A program made the translations under genes and the position numbers. A stretch of DNA of 64,000 bases, from positions 47,900,172 through 47,964,171 of the forward strand of contig NC_023759.2 in assembly GCF_000499845.2 (NCBI RefSeq), given 5' to 3'. The DNA is from Phaseolus vulgaris (lineage: Eukaryota; Streptophyta; Magnoliopsida; Fabales; Fabaceae). This document shows positions 13,272 to 23,452 of the stretch, one piece after another; positions within the stretch are counted from its first letter, which is position 1; the number at the start of each line of letters is the position of its first letter. A model generated the notes under the pieces. It was not told the origin of the DNA. It did not search any database and saw only the letters and a list, made by a program, of their open reading frames with translations.

Positions 13272-13863
13272 TCATTTTTATTTGAGTATTCTTCATTTTT
13301 GACTTGAAACTTAATTTCCTAGCATGAATAACAACTTGCAAATTTTAAAATTTAAGATAATAACATTACTAATAAGTATAAATGTTTTAAATTATGGGGA
13401 TAATATTAGTTATATTAAATACAAAATCTAAGCCTAAAAAAATAGAACATTTGAAAGAGTGGAGTCATAAGAGACTTAATGGGATATTAATTAGATTAGT
13501 TATGTTAATCATACTCACATGTATACTGAATTGCATATAATGGTAAGAAAAAGCTAAACTACAAAATAAAACTCGAGCTACTTCTTTCCTGTTAAGTTTC
13601 CATTAGAGCTTTTCAAAATAACAAAATCTTAAAATTACTTTCATTCCCCAAAGAAATTGGACGATAACACCAATCCCGGCAGAACCTTCAAAGCTTCAAA
13701 AAGTAAATAAAGAAATCGAGGGTTGTTGAGAATTTGGGGGAAACTTGATTTGGGGATTTTGAAAAGGATAGGGTTAGAGATGCGTTGGTGAATTGCATAT
13801 AATCAATTGTCGACGAAGGAATTAAAGAAAAACTAGTGGCAGTGAAGTAAAGAGAGAAGTTAC
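12333..13863. other. Importin-alpha promoter and AT-rich spacer
   Basis: The sequence next to 12333 should hold the importin-alpha 5' UTR and promoter. The rest is very AT-rich. A (TA)n tract sits at 13247-13271. I searched for downstream exons of the RING-ligase fragment that ends at 13864 and see none. Confidence 0.5.
13247..13271. repeat. (TA)n microsatellite
   Basis: About 12 TA dinucleotides in tandem within AT-rich spacer DNA. Confidence 0.9.
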
Positions 13864-14222
13864 CTATAGGTAGTGTGAGAAAAGGAATCGTGAACTCCGC
13901 TTCGGAACTCAAAGAAGACGAAAGCCATATGAAGAACGCACTCGAACGCGTAGCTGCAGAGCCAGAGTCTGAGCGCCGTAGACGGTCGCTGGCGCAGCGT
14001 TGAGAGGAGGGCGTCGGCGGCCACGACGACGAAGGCGAGGTTCCAGACCTTCTCGAGGACCAACACCGTGCGGGAGTACCCGCACTCAGCGCCGTCGTCA
14101 TCGTTGGATCGACGGTCGACACATTCGGAGAGGAAGAGATGGTGGCGGGAGGCGGCGACGCGAAGGGGAGAGTGCACACGGTGGTGCAGCGGAGCACGGG
14201 ATCAGCGCTGGTCTTGTTCCAT
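13864..14222 (-). pseudogene. First-exon relic of a membrane RING-H2 E3 ubiquitin ligase
   Basis: From an ATG at 14220-14222 the frame reads MEQDQR and then meets a TGA at codon 7. Beyond it the same frame stays open to a donor-like GTAACT at 13863. This part contains YSRTVLVLEKVWNLAFVV and LRLWLCSYAFECVLHMAFV. These match the paired membrane helices at the N terminus of plant RING ligases of the At1g12760/At1g63170/At1g68070 type. In those proteins the first block is typically YSKPVVVLD-WNLAFV and the second LRLWVVGY-QCVLHM. The remaining membrane segments and the RING-H2 domain are absent downstream, where only AT-rich spacer and the importin gene follow. The segment is far richer in GC than its surroundings, as expected for an old exon. 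A Mutator-like miniature element lies 63 bases upstream of the ATG. Confidence 0.6.
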
Positions 14223-14285
14223 ATTAGAGAGAGAAAGAAAGAAAATGAATTTGTAATTGGGCTTGGACTGGTGCGTTTGTTTTGT

Positions 14286-14725
14286 GGCAAATGCTCCCTG
14301 CACCGAACACTTTTTAACCTCCACCCAACAAAATTTTTAAAATTCCAAAAATGCCCTTTTTTCCGGAAATAAAAATCCGGAATTAAAAATAATATATTTC
14401 GGAAAAATATATCCGGAAGTGGTTATTGAGTTTCGGAAATAAAAATCCGGAAATAAAATTTAAAATTCTATTCCGGACAAAAAAATCCGAAATTGATAAA
14501 TAATACATTCTGGAAAAAAAAATCTGGAAAAAAGATTATTATGTTTCGGAAATAAAAATTCGGAAACAAAAATGAAAAACTCATTCCAGATAAAAAAATC
14601 TGTAATATAAAATTTCGTTTCGGAAAAAAAAATCCAGAACACATATTTTGGAATCTTTTTCTAAGGATAGTTTCGTCTTTTCCGCTGAAATCGGGTGCAG
14701 TGATATGGTGCAGGAAGCAATTGCC
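14286..14725. mobile_element. Mutator-like miniature element with 9-bp target duplication
   Basis: A 440-bp non-autonomous element. Its ends are inverted repeats: GGCAAATGCTCCCTGCACC on the left and, reverse-complemented from the right, GGCAATTGCTTCCTGCACC (17 of 19 match). The flanks carry a perfect 9-bp duplication, TTGTTTTGT, at 14277-14285 and 14726-14734, the size typical of Mutator-like elements. The inside consists of degenerate copies of a short motif with TTCGGA and ATCCGGA halves separated by A-rich spacers (14345-14640). No coding capacity is seen. Confidence 0.85.
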
Positions 14726-14786
14726 TTGTTTTGTTTAACAAAAATGGGACGTGGCTAGTTTTTGTTAATAATTGAATGAAAAAGAG

Positions 14787-15684
14787 GGTTGATTCTCCCT
14801 ACACCCAATTAATTCTGACTGCACCCAATTTTCGTAAGAAATGTCCATAACATCCTTAATAATCTATGCGAAATGACCCTAACATTCTTAATGAAGTGAA
14901 ATTAGGTTACATGCACCTAACAACCAAGCATGGTGCACACTGTCCTTCATTGTTTCTTGTGGACATCTTCTTCCGGAAGCCTTACAAACACATGCACAGA
15001 CTATGTTTAGCGTCGTTCAGGCAGCACTTTTGAGCCACTTCGACGGTGAAAGAGAGAGAAGGCACCAGAGAAGGAGACACGTCACAGAACGGTGAGTTTT
15101 TCGCGTTTTTTATGGGTTCCGAATATTTTTTTCCATAACTGTTTTAAGAGTTCTGAATATAAATATCTGTATGCACCGCAAATGAGCAAATTCAGAAGTC
15201 TTTTTCATTAGGTCCGGATTTGAAAATCCAGAATGTGTTTATTGTGTGCTTTTTTTTTCTCTCAATGGTGTTTTATCTCTGTCTTCAATGATTAATGCAT
15301 TTCGAAGTATATAAATGATAATATAAATATTTTATAATGAAAAGCAAGTGTTGTGGTTTTATGGATACCTTTTAATGTTATTTTACTTTTATTCTTTAAA
15401 TTGGTTTGGTTTAGAGGGTTTAATCCATTAAAAGTAACAAAATCATCACACTACCAAAAAATAAGTTCAGGATGATTGGCTTCCGAATATGTATATTCAG
15501 AAACATGATGGTGATTTCCAGATAAAAATGTCCGTAGATAAAGCTAACACTTTCGGATGTCAATATCCATAGACAAATGTATTACTTCTGACATCCATAA
15601 ATAAATGTGTAAAAATGGTATAATGGGGTTTTAAAATTTTCGTTGGTACCATTCAAAATTGATTGGGTACGGGAAGCAATTGCC
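14787..15684. mobile_element. Second Mutator-like non-autonomous element
   Basis: An 898-bp element related to the one just left of it. The left end begins GGTTGATTCTCCCTACACCC and the reverse-complemented right end GGCAATTGCTTCCCGTACCC, 12 of 20 matching. The flanks GAAAAAGAG (14778-14786) and AAAAAAGAG (15685-15693) differ at one position of nine. Internal segments near 15115-15240 and 15465-15600 carry the same TCCGAA/TCCGGA type motifs as the first element. A GC-richer block at about 14990-15100 ends in a donor-like GTGAGT and might be captured gene sequence. No frame of note. Confidence 0.7.
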
Positions 15685-15693
15685 AAAAAAGAG

Positions 15694-16595
15694 TTGGAGT
15701 ATGTATGGGTAGTGAAATGTTAGTTCAAAAATTAATAAAGGAGAACAAATCTATTAAAAGAATTTATAAAAGAACGTATTTTTCCATATCCTAATAATAA
15801 ACTCATTCACTTTTAATTCCTAATTTTTATATACTAAATTTGAAATTCATTTTTTGTCCATGAAATTTTTTAAACATATTTTAATTGCATTTATTTGTGC
15901 AATAATCTACTTTTATTTTATGTATTCCATCACATCAAATATATATTTGTTTCTCTTAAGAAATTCTAAATGTATCCATGTACACTGTTTTGATTATACC
16001 TATTGAAATAAGTTTCTTTTTCAAATTATATTTAGTAAATATATAAATTTTTAGATTTAAAATTAAATTTGATAGACTAAAAATAATGTGTTTTTTTATA
16101 GTGTTATTAATTTGAAATTTTCACCACAACTTTGTGATTTTGTTAAAAATATATTTTTAGTGACTTTATTTCCAACAAATGATAAGCCAAACATAATTTA
16201 TTGATAATATGTTTTTGAATCGAATATAAATTTTTCTTTGATAATTTATATAATAAAAGTTAAATATCGGAATAACACTTTAATTCTATTTTATAGCGAA
16301 ATAATGGTCATAAAAATTTAACACATAATGAACTTTAATAAAAAAAAATATTAAATTAATTATTAATTCCATAATAATTAGTATCAGTTAAATATTTTTG
16401 TATGATTAAAATTTATAAAAATAATATATTTAAATGTGATACTTCATATTTATAATTAAGAAGTTAAATTACGATGTAACATTATTTTTAACTGTTTGTT
16501 TTTTAAATTAATTTGAGGAAAAATTTTGGAGAATAAAAAATTAGTATAGTTACTCACTTCTCTGACCAATTTTGATGGAAACCATCCAGTCACAT
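15694..16595. other. AT-rich spacer
   Basis: Strongly AT-rich sequence between two transposon fragments. I see no gene and no clear repeat ends. Confidence 0.5.
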
Positions 16596-17329
16596 ACATC
16601 CACATAATGATGATGAAGAAGAAGCATTGGATTTGAGGACAAATCCTTTTCAAGAGGGAGGGGATGATGGAAGAGGCCCAAGCCCATGATAGAAAAAGCC
16701 CAAGCCCAAGCCCAAATACAAGTTCAAGCTTCAACTCAAGCCCAACAAATAGAAGATATGGGTCAACTAAGCATCATTGGATGTCTTTCTTTTGTAATTA
16801 CTTTTGAGTATTTTTAGTAGAACATAAAAGGGGGTGTAGATATAAATATAAGAGGTGCAAATGTATAAAGCTAAGTCACACCTTCCATGTGACACAAAAG
16901 AAGGTGTAGGTATAGATTTAGGAGGTGCAAAAAATAGAAACCAAGTCACACTTCCCTTGTGACTAGGAATTGGCTCCAAATTCAAATGCTTCTCATTTGA
17001 ATTTCCCTCCACTTTCTTTTGAATTTCCAGCCCTCTAAACACTATAAATAAGAGGGTTTGGCTCATGTATTTGGAAGATTAATTGAATAGTGAAATGCTG
17101 CCAAAATTGTGTCATTCTCACTCCTTGCCTAAAACTCTCTTAGGAATAGGCTTTTAATCTTCAAACCTTCACCCCCAAATGGAGATGGTCGAACCACTCC
17201 AATCTTCACTACCTCTCATGCACCTTCAAGGTCACCACACCTCTTAGGAGGACCTTGCCCACTCTCATCCATTAAGCTTCCGCACCATCTTCTACAAACA
17301 TCCAAGAAGAGCTCATAGGAAACCCATCA
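16596..17329 (+). mobile_element. Ty3/gypsy-type 3' end with LTR
   Basis: An LTR of 665 bp spans 16665-17329. It begins TGATGG and ends CCATCA, a short terminal inverted repeat. Immediately upstream is a polypurine tract (AAGAGGGAGGGGA, 16652-16664). Before it, and running into the LTR, is the last part of a polyprotein frame, containing DLRTNPFQEGGDDGRGPSP and a TGA. This tail is typical of legume gypsy polyproteins. The 5' LTR and nearly all of the internal region are missing, so this is a truncated copy. The element abuts the MuDR transposase relic on its right. Confidence 0.75.
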
Positions 17330-17352
17330 GATTTGGTGATCGATTTTTTTGA

Positions 17353-18995
17353 TTGATTTTTGTGATCGATTATCTTGACATCCTAAAGGAGATGAGATTT
17401 TTAACAGTACAGGAGATGTGTATTCACGTGGAGGTTATGGTTGATGATGGTGGTGCAATAGAAATGTTGAAAGTTGCAAATACACATGGTGAAGTTCATT
17501 TACTTTTAGTGCATGTTGTTTCAGAGGCAGAAGTGTTGTTGGCTTTAGGGGATGGTGTGGAACCCGAAGACGTTGAAGGTAATGTTGAGGATGGTGGTGG
17601 TGTGGAACCTGAAGGTGTTGAAGCTGATGTTCAGAATGGTGGTGGTGTGGACATTGGTGAGCATCATGGTATGGAAGGTGTGGTTGAAGAAGATGATGAG
17701 GAGGACGAAGGTCATGGTGGTCAAGGTATTGGTCCGCCTATTCATGAAGACATGAAATGTGATAATGATGGTGGGCATGTGTCAGAAAATTCTTCTTGAT
17801 TAAGGGAAGTTGAATTTATTGAAGGTGAATATGAAGTTCAAAGTGAAGGTACTAGAGGTAAGGGTGAGGGTGAGGGTGAGGGTGGGAGTTAGGGTTTAAA
17901 GGTGAGGTTAGGCATAAGTGCAGAAGGCAGACCAGTAATCCTATACGAGGTTTATAACCAAATTGTATAAATGATTTACAGGATTTGGATGCTGATGATG
18001 ATGAAAGTGAAGGAACATTTGTGCATGATAAAGGGCTGTCAGATACAGAGTGGGAATCAGAAGAGTTAGACAACATGGACGAATTTGAAGATGGTGAGGA
18101 GGATATCACTACAGGTGGTAAATTTTCATCCTTTGAAATGCCAAAAAACATGGCAAATTTTTCATGGGATGTGGGTACCTATTTTACAAACAAGGAAGCA
18201 TTCAAAGATGTCACCATAACTTATGCTATCCATTCAGAGAGGAACTTGAAATTAGTACAAAATGATGATTCGAGAGTTCGGGTGTGTTGTAATGGAGCAC
18301 AAGGTTAATGTGAATGGTATGCATATTGTGGGTTCTTACCCTCAACAAGTTGTTGGCAGTTAGAAAACTAAATGACATACATACCTGTGCTAGGCAATTT
18401 GATGAAGATCAAGTTCTTGGAATCATATCACAGTTTAAGGTTAATTTGTTGAGCATTAAATGGCTGAGTGGGAGGTTGGAGAATTCTTTAAGTCAAAATC
18501 CAAAATTGAGAAGTAATGATGTAAGGAATAAAATTGTTAAAAAATGGAACACAAGTATAAGTAAATCAAAAGCTCAATGGCCATGGGGTTGAAGAATGTC
18601 CATGGTTCATTTCAATAGCAGTACAAACAAATTTACGACTATGCACATGAGTTAATGCATGCAAATTCAGGGTCTACAGTGAAAGTCAAAGTTGAAGACA
18701 TGAATGACTTTAAAGTTTTTAACAAATTTTATGTGTGCTTAAAAGCCTGCAATGATAGTTTTATATCTTGTAGGTCCATAATTGCTTTGAATGAGTGCTT
18801 CTTGAAAGGCTTTTATGGTGGTGAACTGTTGACAGCAGTTGGGAGGGACCCAAATGATCATATGCTACCACTAGCATATGTTGTGGTTGAGGTTTAATGC
18901 AAAGATTCTTGGAGTTAGTTTTTGCAGCTTTTAATTGAAAATGTTGGGGGTGTAGATGTATGTCAAGGCATCACTTTCATGTCTGACCAACAAAA
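17353..18995 (+). pseudogene. MuDR/MULE transposase relic
   Basis: A decayed Mutator-type transposase spread over several frames. Frame pieces are 17353-17799 (glycine- and acid-rich N-terminal region), 17985-18308, 18314-18592 and 18655-18990. The second piece has FVHDKGLSDTEWESEELD and, in the MuDR DNA-binding region, GTYFTNKEAFKDVTITYAIH. The third has the IHTCAR part of the zinc-binding region. The fourth has LNECFLKGFYGGELLTAVG RDPN, then LAYVVVE, CKDSW and TFMSDQQK, the MULE catalytic domain. Stops and frameshifts separate the pieces, for example a TAA at 18306 between the AQG and CEWYAY parts. The C-terminal part of the catalytic domain and the SWIM zinc finger are absent. Confidence 0.85.
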
Positions 18996-19116
18996 GGTAT
19001 ATTCTTTGTTGTCAATTGTTGATTTTGTATATGTATAATTTTCATTTAAGTATTGTGTATATGACTTTTGATAGAAAAAAAAAGATATAGAAACCAATGC
19101 GTACATATAGGTACCG

Positions 19117-20028
19117 GGTTCATTTTCCCTTGACAAGAACTCACAAAGTGACGGACAACACCAGTCGCAAAGAACTTTTCAATTGGAGGTTGTAGGGTAG
19201 GTAATTATTGTAAGCAAGAGAAAAAAGAAAATATGCTATTGTGGAGACAACCAAAGACATGGTCGTAACGGTCAAATTAAAAATAAATAAATAAATAAAT
19301 AATGAAGGGATAAAAAGAGTTTTGACTCACTTCTTATACAAAAGAATAATAATTTATTCTCCTTCAAAATCTAAATAGGTATTTTTTTGTGAAATTTTTA
19401 TTAGATTATGTTTTCTTCATACAAGAAATTCTATTCTCACCAATCACATGACTTTTTTTTTATATCATAATTGAAAACCAAAAAGGAAATGAGAACAATA
19501 TACATACCTAAAATCAGGTTCATCTTCCCTTGACAAGAATCTCACAAATCGGCTAACAACACCAGTAAAGAATTCTTCAAATGGAGATTTGTCTTGGTTA
19601 ACATAAATAAACATAGTGAATGAGTAAAAATTGTTTGATCAAGATTAAAAATGCTTGAATCAAGATTATAAATACTTGATATAATAAATATGAATTGAAA
19701 CCTACCAATAATGAGCAGACTTCCCAAGTCGAGTGACATGCTCAGAGTTCTTAGAACAGAGACTTTCTAAATCGTTACGAAAGAATCTTACTTACTAATG
19801 AAACAAGAATGAAATTTAACGAAACAAGCAAGTATTGAAAGAGAAATTGTAGTGGAAATGTAGCTACCGTTTCATAGGATTGGATCTCTTTTAAATTCTT
19901 CTTAGGTGAGTCTCTTCTTTCATCCTTCTCCGACTCTCTTTCCAGTGTCAAATAAATTTTTTTAAGTTTATTCCTCGCAGGCGAACCAAAAGAATCTGAC
20001 CAGAATCAGAACTAGACAGGAGAGATAT
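19117..20028 (-). pseudogene. Importin-alpha relic with exons 1, 2 and duplicated exon 3
   Basis: Pieces in the same order and strand as the intact gene 7 kb to the left. Exon-1-like sequence at 19866-20028 aligns base by base with the intact exon 1 and its surroundings; the ATG has become ATA (20026-20028). Exon-2-like sequence lies at 19704-19760 (LDLGSLLIIG against LRTMLTLG) and ends in a GT. Exon-3-like sequence occurs twice, at 19511-19591 (GVVSRFVRFLSREDEP) and 19117-19192 (PPIEKFFATGVVRHFV), both matching the VVPRFVEFLSRDD-type armadillo stretch. Frameshifts and stops break every piece. The MULE relic lies just downstream. No later exons follow. Confidence 0.75.
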
Positions 20029-22903
20029 TTTTCTCTTTCTTTCTCAACAAGATAAAAAAAAAAAAAAACTAAATGATTTGTTCAAACCAAATTCAAGACA
20101 AGGCGAATATTTTCTTCTTCTACACTCTTCTTAAGCTTTTTTTTTTACTGTAAAGTTAGTCAAAAACATCTATTTCCTAGAGTCATGTCTAAATAAATAA
20201 ATTTAATAATTATAAAAACTTATGTTTTTATTATTTTATAAAAACACCTATATATTATAATTTATACTATTTTATATTTAGAATTAAAATTAATTTTTTA
20301 AATATGATTAACTTTATATATATATATATATATTTAAAAAAATTAAACAAGCTAAAATGATTTATTAACCTAATGGTCTGAAAATGATTTATTTAAAAAT
20401 GATTTCATAATTATTTTTTAAAAGAAACTAGAAACTCAAGTTAGTTATAAATAGAATTGATAAAATAAAGAATGGACAGAAGGTATTGAATAGTGTAACT
20501 GAAAAAATATTGTGATAGATAGATCCATACAATTTGTAGATTTTAATCAAACCCTAGTCATGCACATTTTTGCAAATTTGAAAGACAAGAAAGAAGACAT
20601 TGTCAGCATGCTTAAATGAAGTTTGATTCCACCTATTTTTTATATTTTGTGAGAAAAATAAAGGGAGAAAGATGATAGAAAAAAAAAGGAGAATTAGATC
20701 CTTTGAAGGCCCATTCCACTTTTTTTCTCATTAATTTTTTTTATGACAACCTTTTTTTATTATCTTGTTCTTTTTTTTTACTTTTCATCTTTTCTATTTT
20801 TACAATCTACCAATAACTTTATTGAAATAGTTATAATGTTCAATACATAATTCTGCTCAATAAGAGAAAATTACTATGGTGGCAAAGCTGTACTAATATT
20901 TTTATCTTGAAACAATTAATATTTCATTTTAATATTTAGCGGTGTAAATAAGGCTTACTATTAAAGTAAATAATACTTTTACTTGCTAGAAAATTATGGT
21001 TATAGAATATACCTACATTGTCTAAAATTATTAGAATTTAAATATGAATAAATATGAATTAATTCTCGTATTAATGCCGATAAAAAAATGTAAAATTAAT
21101 AAATTAAACATCATATAAATAAAAAAAGCTGACTTAAGATTTTAATCTGAAGGTAATATTAATTTTAATAAAAAAGCTGACTTTGATATTATTATTATTA
21201 CTTCAATTCCATAATTTCTTTTCTTTGCTAAAAATGAAAAAAATTAAATTATGGAATTGAAATAAAAAATGAAAACATACAATTATTATTATTATTTATA
21301 CGTTGTGACTGATAAAGATACATATTTGCAGATACAAATAAGCAAAAAAATTATTTAAAATTATTTTTATCTAAACAATTATGATGTTTTAGATCGGAAA
21401 GCACTTGATAAGTTGTAGTTCGCATGCTTAGGCAGCCATCATGTGCACGAAATCTGAGCTCTGTAAAACACAAATCCAGAGTTTGGAACCACAGACAAAC
21501 TAGTGGTCTCATTTACCATATTAAGGACTTTATTAATCCCATTCCAGGGCCATAAAAGAAAGGCTAGCAAAGAAACATGCACATAATTTAATAGGCAAGC
21601 ACACTGACACGAAATCCATATTTGTTTTTGCTATAAAGAAATAGTTATTGAAACGTGTCATGGTATGAGGTCAAAATGAAGTATACTTCATGGAATATCT
21701 ATGACAAAATAGAATAAATATTGTCCTGAATTTTTTCCCCTCAAGAGTAAGGCCATCTTTATAGTTTTAGGATGTCATCAGTGAATATTTTAAAGACAAG
21801 TGGTTGATAAATACTCATATTCTACTGTATTTTCAAGTGGTATGTTAAAGAAAGTGTTTTAATATTCCTCATACTTTATATGTGTAGAAATCTTGTTTCA
21901 AAGGGTGAAATGAGAACTAAAAACAGTTGTTGATTGACGAGTCTGTCCCACTATCTCCTGATTCTGTGAATTAAAAAGAAAAGGCTCAAATGGAAGGAAA
22001 TGGGTGCATGTGGAATGTGATGGTTAATGGACAGGACAAAGAATGTAGTAATTATGTGGAAAGAAGGTGTGGAATTTTGAGAAATGAAAGTTGAAAAATG
22101 GAGAAAAGGGTGATGGGTTAGCCACATGGAATGGGATGTCAGTGTGGGAAAATTTAGAGATGTATTGTCAAGGTTGCACGCGTGTCAGTACTGAATAGGG
22201 AAAAAGGTGTTTGGGCAGAGAGAGAGAGAGAGAACATTGTCTAGGATCTGACCCATATTTGTCTGTTCCAAGGAGAACAATGTGGATGCAAATACAAAAG
22301 TCCAATAACCATTCCAATTCTTCAAATGCCACGTGAAAACCTTTTTTTCCCATTTTCACATACTACACTCACTCACTCGCATGCAATGCTATTGTATGCA
22401 ACCTAATCTCATCACTCACCTCACGTCTCTCTTCAACCCTTCCTTGTGGGACATCCAAACCACATCACATGAATCTCAGGCAACCCTATGTTCTTTTTTA
22501 GTTTCACAGCCAAAAATGTGATTGGAAAGTTAAATTTATTAAACCTAGTTAATCAATTGTTTCTACATTATTAGATTAGTTATTAATGAAACATAACAAA
22601 CTTATAGACCCCTCTATGGCTAACCTTCCCTACCCTGTTCTTCTGCTACAACAACACATAAGTGTGCAGGTCTTAATTTGTTGTCATCAATAATTGAGAG
22701 CCTGTTAATACTTTATCCCAAGCTTCAAAAAACTATAGCATATCAGAGTACTATTATTAGTATAAAACATATCTTATTATTCTCGATAATAACTTCCTCA
22801 ACTGAAATAATATAAAAAATGAGGATAGAGATGAGGAATTCAAAGCAGAAAACCAATAAAAACGATATATAAACAAAAATAGAAACACTAAAATCAAAGT
22901 AGC
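20029..22903. other. AT-rich intergenic region
   Basis: Low-GC spacer between the importin relic and the 3' side of the bHLH gene. A (TA)n stretch lies at about 20315-20331 and a (GA)n stretch at about 22218-22233. I see no supported gene. Confidence 0.45.
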
Positions 22904-23452
22904 TCAACTCAAACGGAGCGGAGCCGGGGGCGTGGGACCGCCGGCGAGAAGGTCGGCGAGAGCCGTCATGGCTCGCACTTGCATCTCCAAGGCAGATATG
23001 TAGTCACCGGCTTCTTCTAGAAGCTTCGGGAACGACAGCTTCCGGCAACCGGGGATTAACCGTCCGAGAACGCGCGCTTTCTTCTGCAGCGGCGGAACCG
23101 TTCTCCGAATCTCCGGAGTCCTCTTCTTCACCAATCCGGAGCCGGACTTCCTGGCCTTCCTGTGGTGCCTCTGCTTCCACCGGCCAAACGGATTCGCGAG
23201 AATCGCGCGGCTCCAGTGAGTTCGGCCTTTAGCCGTGGCGGCGAGGGCGCGGTCGGCGGCTGCGCGGACATCGCGGGCGGCGGCAGGGCTTTTACGGCGG
23301 AGCGCGTGGAGGAGGTTGAAGGCGTAGATGCGGTGTTCGGTTTGGGAAGTCCAGGGAGCGAGGGAAGCGTGGTGCGTCAGTTTGCGGCGCTTCTTGTGAT
23401 TGGAGTGTTGTGATGACGTAGCAGAATGGAGGTTTGAGTGGAAAGACGCCAT
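22904..23452 (-). CDS. Atypical bHLH transcription regulator, IBH1 / bHLH147-150 type
   Basis: Single-exon 182-residue protein starting at the ATG 23450-23452 and ending with TGA at 22904-22906. Residues about 36-50 (TEHRIYAFNLLHALRR) and 66-83 (AADRALAATAKGRTHWSRAI) match the N-terminal block of the IBH1, AIF and bHLH147-150 group. The helix-loop-helix is at about 122-168 (KKARVLGRLIPGCRKLSFP, then LLEEAGDYISALEMQVRAM). The basic region lacks the usual H-E-R DNA-contact residues, so it most likely acts by dimerising with other HLH proteins in the nucleus. Relatives restrain cell elongation in brassinosteroid and gibberellin signalling; that role here is inferred from family. The gene is GC-rich relative to its surroundings, as is common for intronless plant regulators. 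Confidence 0.88.
   Translation of the reverse strand: MASFHSNLHSATSSQHSNHKKRRKLTHHASLAPWTSQTEHRIYAFNLLHALRRKSPAAARDVRAAADRALAATAKGRTHWSRAILANPFGRWKQRHHRKARKSGSGLVKKRTPEIRRTVPPLQKKARVLGRLIPGCRKLSFPKLLEEAGDYISALEMQVRAMTALADLLAGGPTPPAPLRLS

Noticed and set aside
13688..14290. A 200-codon minus-strand open frame overlapping the RING-ligase relic
   Set aside because: It is the wrong frame. The membrane-helix signatures of the RING ligase family are in the overlapping frame that ends at 13864, and this one reads as serine- and proline-rich shadow sequence.
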